NCBI RefSeq assembly: GCF_003589595.1
Contig: NW_020654422.1
Coordinates: 14,421,159-14,485,158 of the forward strand
Direction of reading: 5' to 3'
DNA length: 64,000 nucleotides
Origin: Hyposmocoma kahamanoa
Lineage: Eukaryota > Arthropoda > Insecta > Lepidoptera > Cosmopterigidae
Under the pieces are notes generated by a model. The model worked only from the letters and a program-made list of their open reading frames with translations. It had not been told where the DNA came from and made no database searches. Position numbers and translations under genes: made by a program. This document shows, piece after piece, positions 12,745 through 27,700 of this stretch (the first letter of the stretch is position 1; the number at the start of each line of letters is the position of its first letter).

Positions 12745-15700
12745 TATTTCTCTCGTGAGTTTGGGTGTAATGGGTGGTGACAATAGCTGAGTACGCCACA
12801 GCCGCACACGTGACATTCAATCTAATTGTGTTGAATATTTAATATTTGCTTTGGTGTTGTGTATGATTTTATTTTTATTCCTTTTTTTCCTGTTATTTTA
12901 ATTTTAATTTTTTGTTTTAATTTAGCTTCATCTTTTTTTTATCTTCATTTTATTACTCTGTATATTTTTGTTGTGGCGTAGTAATAAGCGATTTCTATTC
13001 TATTCTATTCCAATTTGTGTTTGTCTATGTGTGTGTCCATGGCACCCACGACACAGGGTTTCCCAGTGCAGGGCTATGTTGAATATGTGCGTTATTATTT
13101 GGTTCTATGAATTACATGTAGCGTAAAGGGGTACCTCGTACTATCATAGTCTGCTACGTAAATTTACGCTGTAACTGCACATGAACGGGTCAGCTCAACT
13201 CTAATATAAAAAAAAACAGGTCAATAAGACCTATCCAAAGATGACAAGCGCCCGAGTCTTAACCCGGTGCTTTGTTAACGCCAAGTTTAAATAGAGTTAA
13301 AACCCATTAACGCCTGAAATCGACGGCAAAAACTATGTACAACAAAATATTTGTGGTAAATCGAGTTTTGTTCAAATGTAAAAGATATTATAACAAAATA
13401 TTTATTGCTTTCTGATGCAGACGATTCGATTTGCCTTTATATTGAATCGATTCGCTAGAAAATAACATTGAAATAAATCGATACAATAAATCGTTAAATC
13501 GTTTGCACTTGAATAGATCTTCATAAAAATTTAATCGTAAAGTGCATCCTTAGTAGTGAGAATCCACAAGATTTGAAGGTGGTATTGTGTCGAGTTGCCT
13601 CTCTGTCGTCCAAAAATTATTTTTTATGGCAAATTCTGTATTCGCCCACGATTTTGGGCAGAAATGGTTTAAAACCCGATTAAAACGCGACCGGCATGAT
13701 TAAAATTATTCGATTACTAATTTTATTATTGTTACAATATAGCTGAAATAAGATTGGCTTTTTTATTACAACCTTTATGGGAGTAAAATACAGAGAGTGA
13801 ATATAAAGATGATAATTTGATTGAAGTAAGACGGTCCTATACCTATTACATTGAGTATTTCGCTTGCTCCAGATGGCAACTGCGTCAATCAACTTGATGC
13901 GACAGTATTCTGTTTGATGCTTTGTTTCTTCTGTATTGAAATATTTTAGGAGAATGTTTTTGTTTTATATAAATTTTTCAATAACTGCGATGTTCTATTA
14001 ATCAAAAGAACCATTATATTTATTTTGCGCTCGTTCTTCGGAACGAGGTGAGCATTTCCTTTGTTCTAAGTTATTTAAAGAAATTCGATAAAATAAATTT
14101 ACAAAGCGAATTAACAAGAAATTATTTGGAATATCATGATTATTTTAGAATTTGCCTCTGAACAAAGCATACTTCTACGAAACATCGTAATACAAATATC
14201 TTTCATTAGAATTTTCCAAATTTATTTCTGTTACTTCAAAACTTCAAAGAAGTTGATAACTTAGAATCCAAATTCCATGATCAGGAAAATCCGACTCTGA
14301 ACTTGTTATCTCGTAGTTAACGGAAATGGAAGGAACACGATAATAATTTGATATATATGTATATTATGATATAGTGTACTTATGTTCTTGACACATATTT
14401 TGACAAAACCAACATTATAGACTAAAATATCAGTGATATATTACAATCATAATGAGTTATGGAAAACTGCAACTATAATCATACTGGATAATAATAAAAA
14501 TAAAAAATAATAGACGTAAGCAAAGTGTTTACTTGGTTAACATAAGATTGTAGTATGAATAGCTTCGAGATCGTACCTCTTCTCCGCTTCTCTACCCCAA
14601 AATTCTTAAGGTGACAGCTGATAACTACGTCCCTCCCTGTGTCCCTCGGCCAACGTACGAACCGCTGACCCAAGAAAGTCTTCGTTACGGGTTAACCAGA
14701 TCGCAATATATTCAAATTGTTCATAGAATAACCGTTCTTGGCGGCGAGGACAAATAACTTCCTAATTAGGCGTGTACACCGAACGTAGAACTAATTGCGC
14801 AACTCACTGCTTAGATGGACACATTCCACAGACGACCGCCACTGAAACCGAATGATGGCTGTCCGTGCACTTGCTACGAAAAAAAAGACGCAGCCATTTG
14901 TGTTTACTATTCCAACCCCACACACAAAAACCGCATCTTCTCTGCAAGCTTTACAAGGTGAACGTGAAGATGCATATGAATTACCTATAATTCAAAGTTG
15001 ATGGTAAAAGCTTTTCGAGGGACTTGAGCCAACTCGCCAGGTCTCATACTAATTTAAAATTTAACTCAATCCACTCTAGATGTAATCTGCCATACGGCGG
15101 AGTTACCCTGCCGACATCAATCTGTATTTTGCTCTCATTGCACTCAAAACTCTAAGCTAGTTTTCGCGACACTCCAATTCACCAACACACACCTAGGCGA
15201 GTAGTTCCGCAAATGAAGAGTCTATGGTATCACTAATAAAAATAAGGCAGTGTCTTTTACTCGACGTAACCGTAAGGTACAAAGCTTCACTCCCCTGTCT
15301 CCCGCTTTCGCCATCACATTCCTTGAGAAATACTACCAAATACATTGGCTAGCACCTATCGTTTATAGACCGTTCGCTACCGAGCTTATGTTGTCATGAG
15401 TTACATCCACCTCTTCCTCAATAAGGCAGAGCAAGCTCTCGTTTCGAAACACAGTGAGACGTGCATCTCAATTATCATGACCTACGCTAATGTTGTCTTC
15501 GCACATGCAAATTCCGCTCTCATTCACCACCTGTAAGTCATATAAAACAGATTAATGCGCAAAGTGATATTGTGCTCCATGGTACCGGCTCAACGCCTAT
15601 GTCTCATTTGAAGATTTACGTCCCTGTAAAAGCTCAAGTCATAAAACAGGTATTGAAACCCTACTTGGACTTGTTACCTTCCTCAAATCTTTCATGTTAG

Positions 15701-18700
15701 CTGTCGTCAACTAACTAATCTCAAAGTCCACCGGAGGAATGGACTTTGAGATGACATATTTGACGCATTTGGAGAAACTGTCAATCCAAGGAATTTTGTA
15801 ATTATCCTCCTGGTGACTCTATATCTCTCTCACTACACATGCACTCACTGCACAGTGCCAACCAAATGGCTGCACAAAGATACTCCACCAATGAATAATC
15901 AATCTTCATCGACGAGAACGAAGAGTTTCTGAGTTCAGCGTGTACGTACAATCCGGGCTGAATCTCTCCTATTGCACGCCTTCTTGACGGAAATCTCCAG
16001 TAGCGTCCAAAGCCGTCTTCCGTCCTCACTCGGGCGCCTTGAGATCTGCTTTTTATAATTAATTAAAATACGGATTAAGAGCCTTTTTCTCTGGCCCACT
16101 TCTATATATTATATATTTTTAAACAAACTAAGCGATTTAAATTGTACATCGTAGTATATATAATACGAGTGTCATTACTTGATAAGAGAAACTGAAAACA
16201 ACATCAAAGGTTTAAAGACCTTGGAAACTATAAGTTCTGAAAGATGTTGTCACTGTCTTGTTTCAGAAAAACAACATTTTATGTGTAAATGATCAAAATG
16301 GCTATATTTAAGTCAATGATATCATAACTCAATATAGTCCTTTACCTGATAAAAATGTTAAAATCATACGGTCAGCTTTTCAGTAGATTCAAAAATAACT
16401 CCGTTTGCTATCAAATACGGCAACATACTATCAATAAATAGTCTCAATCTTATACTTTGAATTTTGGATCCTTCTTATAATATGCACAGAATTGCTTTTG
16501 AATCTTTAGTGTAAACCTGCAGGATTGCAAAGTTTCTTTGATACCACAGGTAATCCAACGCCAAGGATCCAGTGGCTCCATGGAGAAACAGTACTGGCTA
16601 CATTAGGGGCTGGTGAACTTCAGCCCGCAGGGTCAGTTAGGACGTTGGCCTTGTCAATACGGAACGCAACACGGTCAAAATTGGCGAATTTGTACACATG
16701 TACGGCGGATAATACTTTAATGTCACCGCCTTTGAGAACTTCAGTTCGAGTGGACCTTTATTGTGAGTATTTTTTTTGTTTATAATATGGTGCTATTATA
16801 TTTCACGTCGGCATCGTTCTTATACAATCGAATCCAGCACGGTTCAGCCAAAATTTCCGTGCGGTATCAAAATATAAACGAAAATTAATGTCAAACTTGA
16901 ATCAATTACTTATTGATCATGGTGATTTACAATCTTCTGCCTCATATTTTAAGTAATTTTTGAGTCGCTCTTTTATAAAAGTTCCTATCTTTACTTATAA
17001 AATGAAGCTCTAAGTGTCGATTGATGGTATTTTTATCATCAAAATCATGTTAAAGGAATCTTGTGAAGATCGAAACAAGTGAAAATTTGAAGAGGCTATT
17101 TCATACAAATGCGATGGATAACGTAACACATCCCAATGTAACTGCAATAGTTTTTGATGTATTTCCAAAGATGTGTGTAGTTTAGTTATCATGATGAAAT
17201 ACGACCTTTATGATTCGCCAGTTCTGGGCGTTTTACTTCATGAATTGTAACTGTAAATTTATAACTAAGCTTATTCTTAAAATGCGTGCTGAAATACTAT
17301 TTCAAAAATTGTCATTGGAATAATAACATTTTAAAAGAAAAAACTTCTTCTTTAAAGTTACGTGTTAAAACCGCACGAAAATTTTGATTAGCCAAAAAAA
17401 ATCGTAGATAAATTTGGATTCCAAACTTATTCCAAATTTAAAATTAAACAAATTTAAACAGAATTATAATCATTAGCAGAGCTGTAATTAGTTTTTTATT
17501 TGGTTTAGTTCTCACGTTTTATTATGTAATTTCCCTAATCGTTTTCATAGATAGTTACTTCATTACGAGAATAATAAGTTAGAGTTTTGAATAACGTTTC
17601 CTCCCCCAGCTTCTCTTTACGTCCTTGTATCCTACAAATCGAATCAGTTTAAATACCTGACTAAACCCATAAAATAACTAAATAACATGTATGAATAGAT
17701 ATATATACAACACACTTGCTTTCTTTATAATAACAATCATGCTCCCATGACACTAAGGAGAATAACAACTACTTTCCTAGATACTCTGTGCCCGACTCAA
17801 TGTTCCATCAGCGTTATTGGCTTATTTGACGCGCGCTAGAAATGTTTTCCTGTTTTCCTCAAGACAAATTTATTGAAGAAAAAGAAAGTAAAGATTATTT
17901 ATATACATACTTTATACTATGATATTTTATAGAGTAACTACCTATGGTTCCAAAGAAATTTATAAATGGAAACCGTATTTATTTCGATTTTTCTTTCTCT
18001 AATTTAAAACATAATTAAGTGACCGAACGTTGTACAATATCATGGATAGAAACATCCCATGAAATCGTCTGTTTAAGGTATAACCACATAAGTGACATTT
18101 TCCACAAAAAAATGTGTAATTTATATAGTTATGGTAAGAAAACACTATCTTTCTGCACGTAAAACTCAATAACAAAAAGCTATAAACTTAATAAGACTTT
18201 TATCTGAAGATTTTTTTACAACTGGTACATAATTTGGAGATTTTTTGTGGAAAATGTCACTTATGTGGTTTTACCTTTAAGCAGACGAAATTTATGACGG
18301 CGTTTACTGTGACTACGATCTAAATGTAAAGTGATTTGTTAAATATAATTATTGGTTAATAAAATATTTTATAATTAAGGGTGTCACCACACTTAACGAC
18401 ACGGATTTGGGTTAAGCTGGTCAGAAAAAGCTTTATGTCCATCCTTATAAGACCGAAAATGACGTTGTGCGTTTCACGTCGCGACCCGAGCTTTTTTCGC
18501 TCTTATTGCATAGACATAAAAGTTTTATGATGAGCTCAAGGCTATTCCATGTGAATAAATGTGTAGAGTCCCTAAAAATGTGGTAGAAAAACAGAGAAAA
18601 AATATACATAAATAATCATAACTAATTTCAGTTCAATATAAACTACCATCAAATAACGAAAACATAAAAAAATATTATATATTTTGTGTATAAATATTTT

Positions 18701-21700
18701 CAGAACCTGTTTCTTCAAAGAACTTGGTCACTTATTTTTCTAAATATACTCCTTAAATATGTTACTATTTACATAACAAAGAATTTATTACTCAAAGCAA
18801 AAAGAAGTAACATTGTGCCGCTTTTATCGAACACACGCAAAATGTGATATATTGTTATTGACGGTTTTAAGCGATAAAAATTCACTTAAAATCTGCCTTT
18901 GTAACACATACGGTTTCTATAAGAACTAATGGTTTCCATGACTGTTCACTACTCACATTTAAAACATATTATTTTTATTACATTTGCTAAAGATTATATT
19001 AAACAAATTGATGCACTAGTTTTCAACATACGCGTATGAACAGGCTCCAAATCTGCTAACTTTCTTGAAGCCACTAGTCATTGTAATTCCATTAAGATTC
19101 CACTGAGATTATATTGCAATTATGATAATATTCATATAACTCAATCACTAACTATCAATGTTGCCTTACTAAATCTTCCATGAAAATTACTATCTTAATT
19201 TTTATCTTAAATTAGTAATTTAGACTTCAAGTTAAATATATATAATATTAATGCACTCCATCAACATGTCACCGACTCAATATTGAAGAGCAGAATTATA
19301 AAAACTTATAATGAAATTTCAATAGCAGCTCTATAGCTAACCAACTCACAAGTAGATAGTGAACCAACACGGAAACCGTTTTTAAGGAAATTGAGAGCGT
19401 GTGAAAAGGGCCTTACTATCTGTTATCTAGACTAATGTAATTATATAGTATGTTAACGGTATTTTGACTGTATCGTAATATATATATATATATATAGTAC
19501 AACATTTTGGATAAAGCCACTTTCGTCTTATAATTTTAGCCAAGTACACATTAATGATAATTGCGTTTGCCAAACTTGATTAAACTTTTTCTCTAAAATC
19601 TGATATCTGTATACACAATCCATATATTTAGTTGCTAAGACACAACGAAACATCTCTTTAAACATTTTTCGACGAACTCATGTGGAATAAAATGGTTTCT
19701 TAACATTATTATGGGGTAGAGGGAAACGTAATAAGTAAAGAAATTTGAAATTGATCTCGTAAAAAGGGCTTCGAGTGTCGAATATATGTCGGAAGGTAAA
19801 GCCGCGAATTTTGTTCAATTTGATATAGGTGTACTGTATATAAATCTACTGGCTTCATTAATGCGTAAGGAATATAATCCACTACCATTTTGGCATTCAG
19901 TTAAGTTCTATTCTGTATAATAAATATTTCAGACTGTTTTCGTATTCATTAATTACATATTCAATAAATTATCGTGTGTGGGTTAACAAGAATAATGAAT
20001 GTAGGCAGGTTTTGTTCTTTTTTTGCCTCTTTGCCATTGAGTGTAGGTAACTGAATAATTTACGTTGACAGTGAGGCCACTGACAGTAGAAATACTGTCA
20101 AGAGAGCAGCCACTCTCAGTGGGGAGGAAAGCTGAGCTATGGTGTCGGTCTACAGGGGCCCGACCGCCAGCCACCATTACGTGGTGGCTCGGCAGCAAGC
20201 AACTCAATTCTGTTGCGAAACAGCGGGTAAGTAGATATGATTTATGACTATGAAATGTTACAACGGTAATGTGTGAATGAACGAACAAAATATTTAAAAA
20301 AATATTCTGCAAGGTCAAGTAACAAACGTTAGTTGACTGCAATCTTTCAATAGTTGTTTGATTTAAACAAAGGCTATGTAATAAAAAAGTCGGAAATAAA
20401 TATTTTTTTTCATATTTAAAATTGCTTCTTGATTTCTACACTTTACATGTCTCGTAAAGTTTTTTTTTTTTGTAAAACCAATTGAAAGATTAGCAGGGAA
20501 CTATCCAAAACATATTTGTTTACTGAAACACTAATCATGTTATTTTTCTATAATAAAGAACGTCTTGAATATTTAGCAATTCACATTAAAGAATAATAGA
20601 CTTTATAAGTATGATTAATATTATAAATTTTAACATGTTACAGCCATTCGTAACCTTGGTACAATAAAGCCATATACTCGCACTGTTCATACAACAGTGA
20701 AAACTGTTCATACACTGCCTGAGTTAGTACTCAGGCAGTGTATCAATGAAAAAATTAATCGCTCAGTTTCCATAAAAAAGTCATTAAAATTTAGGTATAG
20801 GTTAAAATTTATTACAGACGTGTAAACATATTCCTACTAGCCAAATATATACACAAACAAAAGAAAAAATAATTTCATCTTTTTAAGTAAGGACTGTTTT
20901 GGCCAGAGCTAATTCATATAAAGTTTGTTTCATTTTTAGTTAAGGACACATATTTTAATTTTTTGTTACAATTTTCTAACGACGGTTTTATTGACGTGCA
21001 GAGAATAAAATTTGCGTGCAGCAATGATATAATCTTGAATTTAGTAGCAGTAGAGCTGCTTGTGAAAGAGTTCGTTCAGGGAAGTATTAGAGTGCTGGTG
21101 AAATTACAGGCACATGTCATCTTATGTATCAGGATAACAAGCGCTGTGCCCCTAACATCTTTGTGATTAAAAGCTCTGAGTTGCACTGCAACTGCACGAC
21201 TTGTACGTTCCGTCACTTGGTATTATAAAAATACACATATTTTGAATTTGAAATTGCAGTGCGACATGATCATACGTCAAGTGTTTTTATCACGTGAGAG
21301 TGATACAAATAATACGAACTTGATAAAAAAATTATGTAAGTGTTAAATTTTATCACTCCTATTTAAACACAAAAAGTTATCGATTAATTTCGTTCGTAGT
21401 TTTTAAACGTCTCCCCTGAAAAGTTCAGATTTTGCAGATGTGTGGTCTTTTTACACCAAGCGAAACAAGCATCAATACAAATTAATATAATAATAAGTTT
21501 GTTTATTTTCTCACCACAATGTAGGTAGATTGAGCAAACTAACAAGAACTATGCATAAAAAAATAATTATACTGTAAATAAATAGACGTATTTCAGGTCT
21601 GTATTTCAGTTCACCAGGACTCCATGCCTTGGAAAATACAAATTTGCAACTTGGAATTATGCACTTGTACATTGACAATTGCGATAACCATCAAATAGAT

Positions 21701-24700
21701 TGCGAAATCCATTTAAAAGAAATAAAAAATAACATAAAATAAAAAGGAAAAATATTGTTTGTGCAATGTTAGTATTTGTTTGTGTATTAGTGTGTTTTTA
21801 AGTGTGTGTTCGATCATTATGTACAAAGTTTTATTATGAAGTAATTAAAATAATTAAAATAAAATAAAATAATTCATATATGAACTGATTATACATATTG
21901 CGTTTCATTTGTTGTAACCCTTTATAAGTAGAATTTGCTTGTGGCTAAGTCTATAAATTCGTGTTCGTCTACAATTTTATTATTATTTTCTGTTTTATTC
22001 AGTATTGTGACGAATAAGTCAAGAGGTCTGCTAATTGCGATACAAGATAGCGTAGTCGGTTATTGAATGCCCGTTGGTACACCAGATGTCGCGGCAAGTG
22101 TCAAATAGCTTTTACATAAATAACTATTTGACTACTAATTTGTTTTACATTGACGAGCTGCAATTTATTTGTTTATTAATTATAATTTATTTATAAATAA
22201 TAAACAAATCAACTAGATGGCGCTTATCGCACAAATTTTTATGTATAGTGCCGGCTATTCTTTTATTTTGTGTAGGATTAGCGCCATCTACCCATATTAG
22301 CAAGTGATAAATTATAAATTGATTTGTAACACTCAATTCGATTTATTGACACGCATGTTTGTAAAAGTTTAAATAATAATTTTAGCTCATGATTAACCCT
22401 TAACTATAGTCGTGGAAAAAAATAACGCTTCTATACTCGGTGGTCTAAATGTACTCAGGCATTTTGGAATGGTGATAAAATAGAAGGTATGATATATTTA
22501 TAATATTTCTTTATTCACATTATTATTTTAACATTAACAAATGCAGTGTTGCATAAAATTAACGGTAGGAATATAAAAATCAATATCTATTTCTAAAAAT
22601 CAGATCAACTAAAAACAATCAATAAAAAATTAAACAAATGTCAAAATCTAAAAACAAAACTGTTTTCTTACATTTGAAATAAAATTAAAAGTAGGTATGT
22701 CCTTGTGAAAAAAACTGACACCATGCAATTTATTCTAATTATAAACATGAATAGCACAAAGTTTTCACATATGCCATGTAAATAGACAGGTCATATAAGG
22801 TTAACATAAAGATCATTTCAACATTCATTAGGATTTTTGCTATCGGATATTTCAGGACGTTTCATGATCAAGAATTCTGATAAAATCCTCATCATTATTT
22901 GAAAACTCTTTATCTATTTGAAGTTACAGTATTGCGTGCAGATAAAGAATTTTCACCGATTGTTCCCTCATCGCTGTCTAAATCAGTGTTCAACCATTTC
23001 TATAATGTATCTTCTTGAATTACTAAGACATTTTTTTGATTCACCATGATTAGAAACTGAAACAAAACACAATAATAGATAAAATATGTCACAAAAAAAG
23101 CTTATATATCTATAGTCGTGGGTCCATTGGACCCACATGTAATCCATTACTTACATTTGGAGCAGCGAGCAAAACACGTCCATCTCCCGCGCTCTTCGGC
23201 GTGTCACGGAAAGGTACGGAGGACTGGGAAGAGCTGCATCGCCTACTGCGATTCCTACACGAGTTTAAAGAATGACTTGGGTCCATTGGACCCACGACTA
23301 TAGTTAAGGGCTAATATTTGAATAATATTATATTAAGGAAAAAAAATGGAAATGTCATAAAAAAAAAAAAAAAAAAAAAAAAAAGGAAAAATACTAATTG
23401 CTTGAATTTTGAAGCGGAATTAATCGATATCCACGGTCAATTACATAATATTCACTACTTCCAGGCTATTGATCAGTGCCATCTAGATACAAGATGGAAT
23501 TTCGGCCTTTTTTAACCGACTTCAAAAAAAAGAAGAAGGTTCTCAATCCGACTGCATAATTTTTGTATGTATGTTAACGATTTTGATGATTCTTTTTTGT
23601 TTGAAAGAGCGTACCTTAGATGTGGTCCCGCTTAAATTTGAAGAAAATATTCCACCTCTAAGGGTGGCAAACTAGGGGATGAATGACTTTTGAGGTCGGT
23701 TGTTTAGTACTCGGTACTGAGATTATTCAGAGTTACGATCTGTACTATGGAGATCAGCAGACCTCTTGAAATATTCATCCATGGTATTATGCATTCGGAT
23801 TTTAGTAGTATGAAACTCTTTAAATCTAGAGTTATTGATAATTTTTTCGGATTCTACAATTTTATTTCCGTGTGCATGTGATTAAAAAGGGAGATTCATT
23901 GTTAAAATATTTTGTATGTTTTTATTACTAGGAGTTAGACGAAGGCAACGAAACTCAATCGTTGCTGCAGTGGACTCCTTTGAAAGAGCACAACGGCCAA
24001 GTGCTCTCGTGTCGCGCGGAACATTCAAAGTTCAACAAATCTACCATTGAAAGCAGACTGCCGTTGAACATTTATTGTGAGTATTGCTTTTGTTATTAAT
24101 TTTCAAGCCAATCTTTAATTTTATAGCAATAAATTTATACACAAATAGGTTGGTACTAAACGAGGAAACAATTTTGCTGTATTATATTGATAAAAATCAT
24201 CAATGAGCGACTGAGCTGTATTTATTTTATTTGTTTGTCCAATAATTTTCGTTAAATGGTGGATACTTTTTTAACTGAAAGGTAATTGAAAAATAAATAG
24301 ATAATGACTCAGTCCGTGGCTCAGTTGGGAGAGCAGAAGCTTCGTTTTGGCGTATAGTCTCGGGTTCGGATTTTTCTCTGTGTTTGTTCTATCTTTGTAT
24401 CAATAATAACAACAAACTAATGAAGTATTTTCACAAAAGTATTTATAATTTTATTTATAATCTGTTATTATTACAAATATCGTTTATTTTATATAACCCA
24501 ACTAACTAATAGCTTAAGACCTGGAAGATAGTATAACATCTAAACAAAAGCAGACAAATTATTATTCAATAGACAGAAACATAAATAAGTATACAAATTC
24601 TTTGTTTAGAAATAAATTTATTTGTACTGTGTAACCTAGTGCGAAATATGCTAATTAAGGACCCTATAGGTGTTGCCAGTTTTTCATTCGGCGTTATAGA

Positions 24701-27700
24701 AAATTTATTATACTGGATTATTTGTAAAATACGAACAACCTCGCAGGACTTAATTACTAACATCGTTAAACAACAACTTTTGTTCCATGACTTCTAATAC
24801 ATAATCCATCAGATTTTGCTATAGTACAAAAATAAAAATAAATAAAAAGATCGCTTTAGTCGGTGATAACTCTGCGCGGTAACAAAAGACAGCGCTAGCG
24901 TAAATGTCAGTCCTATGCAAAACGCAGGAGTGGGAGTGAGTGTAGTCGGGAAACGCTAGCACGTTTGTACTTACTATCAAACACAGATCTAAAAAATGTC
25001 AGATGGTACTACAAAATGTTAAAAGATTATTTTTGGTAACATTATGTTTTTAAAAAAAATCTATTCTATTTTTTAAGTTTCTTGCTTGTCTTGTAGAATT
25101 TTGCCAATGTCATGTCAGTTATGGGAATCAGGGAACAGTAGTCATTTGTTATGCAAGACTGCAAAGTTGTTGTTTGACGCAAGTACTGGTATTGAAACCT
25201 GACAAGCGAAGGATGCTAAGATTGAACTACGAACCGAGTGGTTCAAAAATAGAATTTTGAGCGTAGCGAGGGTTTCAAGATACGAGAAACATTGCTGTGG
25301 AGCAAAACTCACAACTTTCCACCTCATTATAGCGAGGAAAATGGTAGACGAAAGAAAAACAGTTGAACTATAATAAATCAGTTTTAATAAACAAAATTAG
25401 TTGTCGTTGTCAATTTAACGTCAACAATTATAAGAAAAAAATATAACGGATTTATATTACATGTATAATGTACGTCAAATCGCGTAGTTGAACGTGAAAT
25501 TTTTTTTTATCGAAAGAAAAAGTTAGGTGCACCATAGTCCATCATCAGGTTCAAACTTCAAATACCTTTTCCACGCTAGGATGAAAAAAACACTTTTGCG
25601 CGCAGATTTCTAATGAGAAAGAAAGCCTTTTGGAGCTAGTGAGGTCTTGCGAGGTTGTTTATATTTTGTAAATAATCCTGAATTCGATTAGTTGTTTCTC
25701 ACAAAAACAAATTGTTCACAACTTTAGGGTGCGCCCTTTAACCACTAGAATAAAACACACACATACACTGGTTACTATAGCCGTGGTAGCTTAATAGTTT
25801 GACCAATCGCCTCTCAAGCTTTGGGTTCGAACCCTGGCCTCGCACCTCTGAGTTTCTCGGAATTTAGACGCGAAATTTATTTAAAGTTTACTATGGCTTA
25901 AACCCTCGCCTGAGAGGAGACCCGTGCCTAGCAGTCGGACGTGTAAATAGATTCATGACGATGATGACTGGTTACATAAAATACGTATAAAGCTTATGAA
26001 TGATAGAACTAAACAATTACTAGTTTTTTTTATCATAGGAATGGAAAGGAAACCCTGTATCGCGGGTGGCATGGACACACAGACACCACAAATTACAACC
26101 AAACTCCCGAGAGAAATATTTGTAGGCCACACAAATATTTCTCCCGGCCCGGGAATCGAACCCAGGACCTCTGCGTGGCAGATCACTTGAACCTTTGCAT
26201 TGAACTGCTACACAAATTCTTCAAAACACTATCATCATCATCAAATTTTGTTGTAATAAAAATAATAACTGTTCTATAAAACACTGCCATTTCTATCGTC
26301 AGAAAAGCGGTAGGGCACCATAACATTTTTTTAAATCGTTTATAAGATGAAATGAAATAAACCAGATTCATCTTTTAATTTACCACCCATAGAGGTGGAA
26401 TATTTTTTAAGTACCCCCTTTCTTACAAAAAAGAATCACCGTAATCAGATCACAAATATCAGAGTAATCGTGTAACATTTTAACTGCCTTGGCCGAACTG
26501 TTACCATGTCGGACTGCCACGCAGAGGTTCCGGGTTCGATTCCCGGACCGAGAGAAATATTTGTATGGCCTACATTTATTTCTATCGTGAATTTGGGTGC
26601 AATTTGTGGTTGTCTATGTGTATGTCTGTGGCACCCGCGAAACAGGCTTCGTTGAGTGTGTGCGTTATTATTATTACTATTAATACACATACAAAAAAAT
26701 ACAAACGTATTGAGAGCCTTCTCCTGTTTTAAAGTCGGTTAAAAACTATAATTGACGTTTAATGAAATAATTTCGAACATTATGTGCCCCTATAATTAGT
26801 AGTAAACACACTCAAATATATTTTTTTTTAGTATTTTGATTGAAATGGGAGAAGAGTTACAAGCGTTAAAGTAAGCTTCATTACAAGGTCCCAGGCGACT
26901 GACGATGAAAAGTTACATTGAGATAAATATTAAAAGCTTTCAAAAGGACTTACACCTCAGCTACCCATCTTGTTAACAAAGCCATGTTTGGAGTCTATTA
27001 TCCGAAAATTAATTAATCTCGTTAACTGACAGTTGTTTTTGATTCTTCAAGTGCTGTTCTTGAATCTTCAGTGAATAAAATTTAAATTAGGAATGGGATT
27101 TTTGAATAATGTTATATCCGAGGATTTAAGTAAAATAATATAATTTAATGAGGATATTTACATCTAGTTCTTACGGGATTAGATGATTAAAATCCGAAAA
27201 AAATAAAGTTTCATTTTCAACTAAAGTATTTTTTCTCCCATTTCATGTAAAACAAGTTTAGACAAAATAATTATCTTTCAAGCGCATATTGCGCAAGTAT
27301 CTTTTTCACAATCTTATCAAGACTGCATAGTGTTGGTGTGGGTACAATTATATACTATTAAAACATCTACGTTTATTATATATTTATGTATACTTAGTGT
27401 GTTAACATAATATTATGTTATTGAGTTCTTAGGCTTTCGCGATTTTTACACATAGGTAATAAAAATATTTTTAGTCAGTGGTGACCATGGGATCTGTATA
27501 GGACCCGAAACGTTGGTTTGTTTGAAAAAACAAATATACGCGATATAGTAATAGTTTTATTTCCTATATTATGTTTGTTTTATACCATATAAATAAATTA
27601 TATAATTTTTGGTATTTTAGTTTTAAGTATAGCACCAACTTATTTTTTTTCCTATGTGGCCCAATGGTAAACTGGTAAAGAATGCCTTACGGCATTAATC

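Noticed and set aside
12601..12816. 71-codon minus frame with poly-Asn
   Set aside because: Translation of the (ATT)n SINE tail.
19983..20342. 119-codon antisense frame over exon 3
   Set aside because: Shadow of the Ig exon; the sense strand has Ig motifs and splice sites.
23318..23515. Frame with poly-Lys
   Set aside because: Translation of a poly(A) run.
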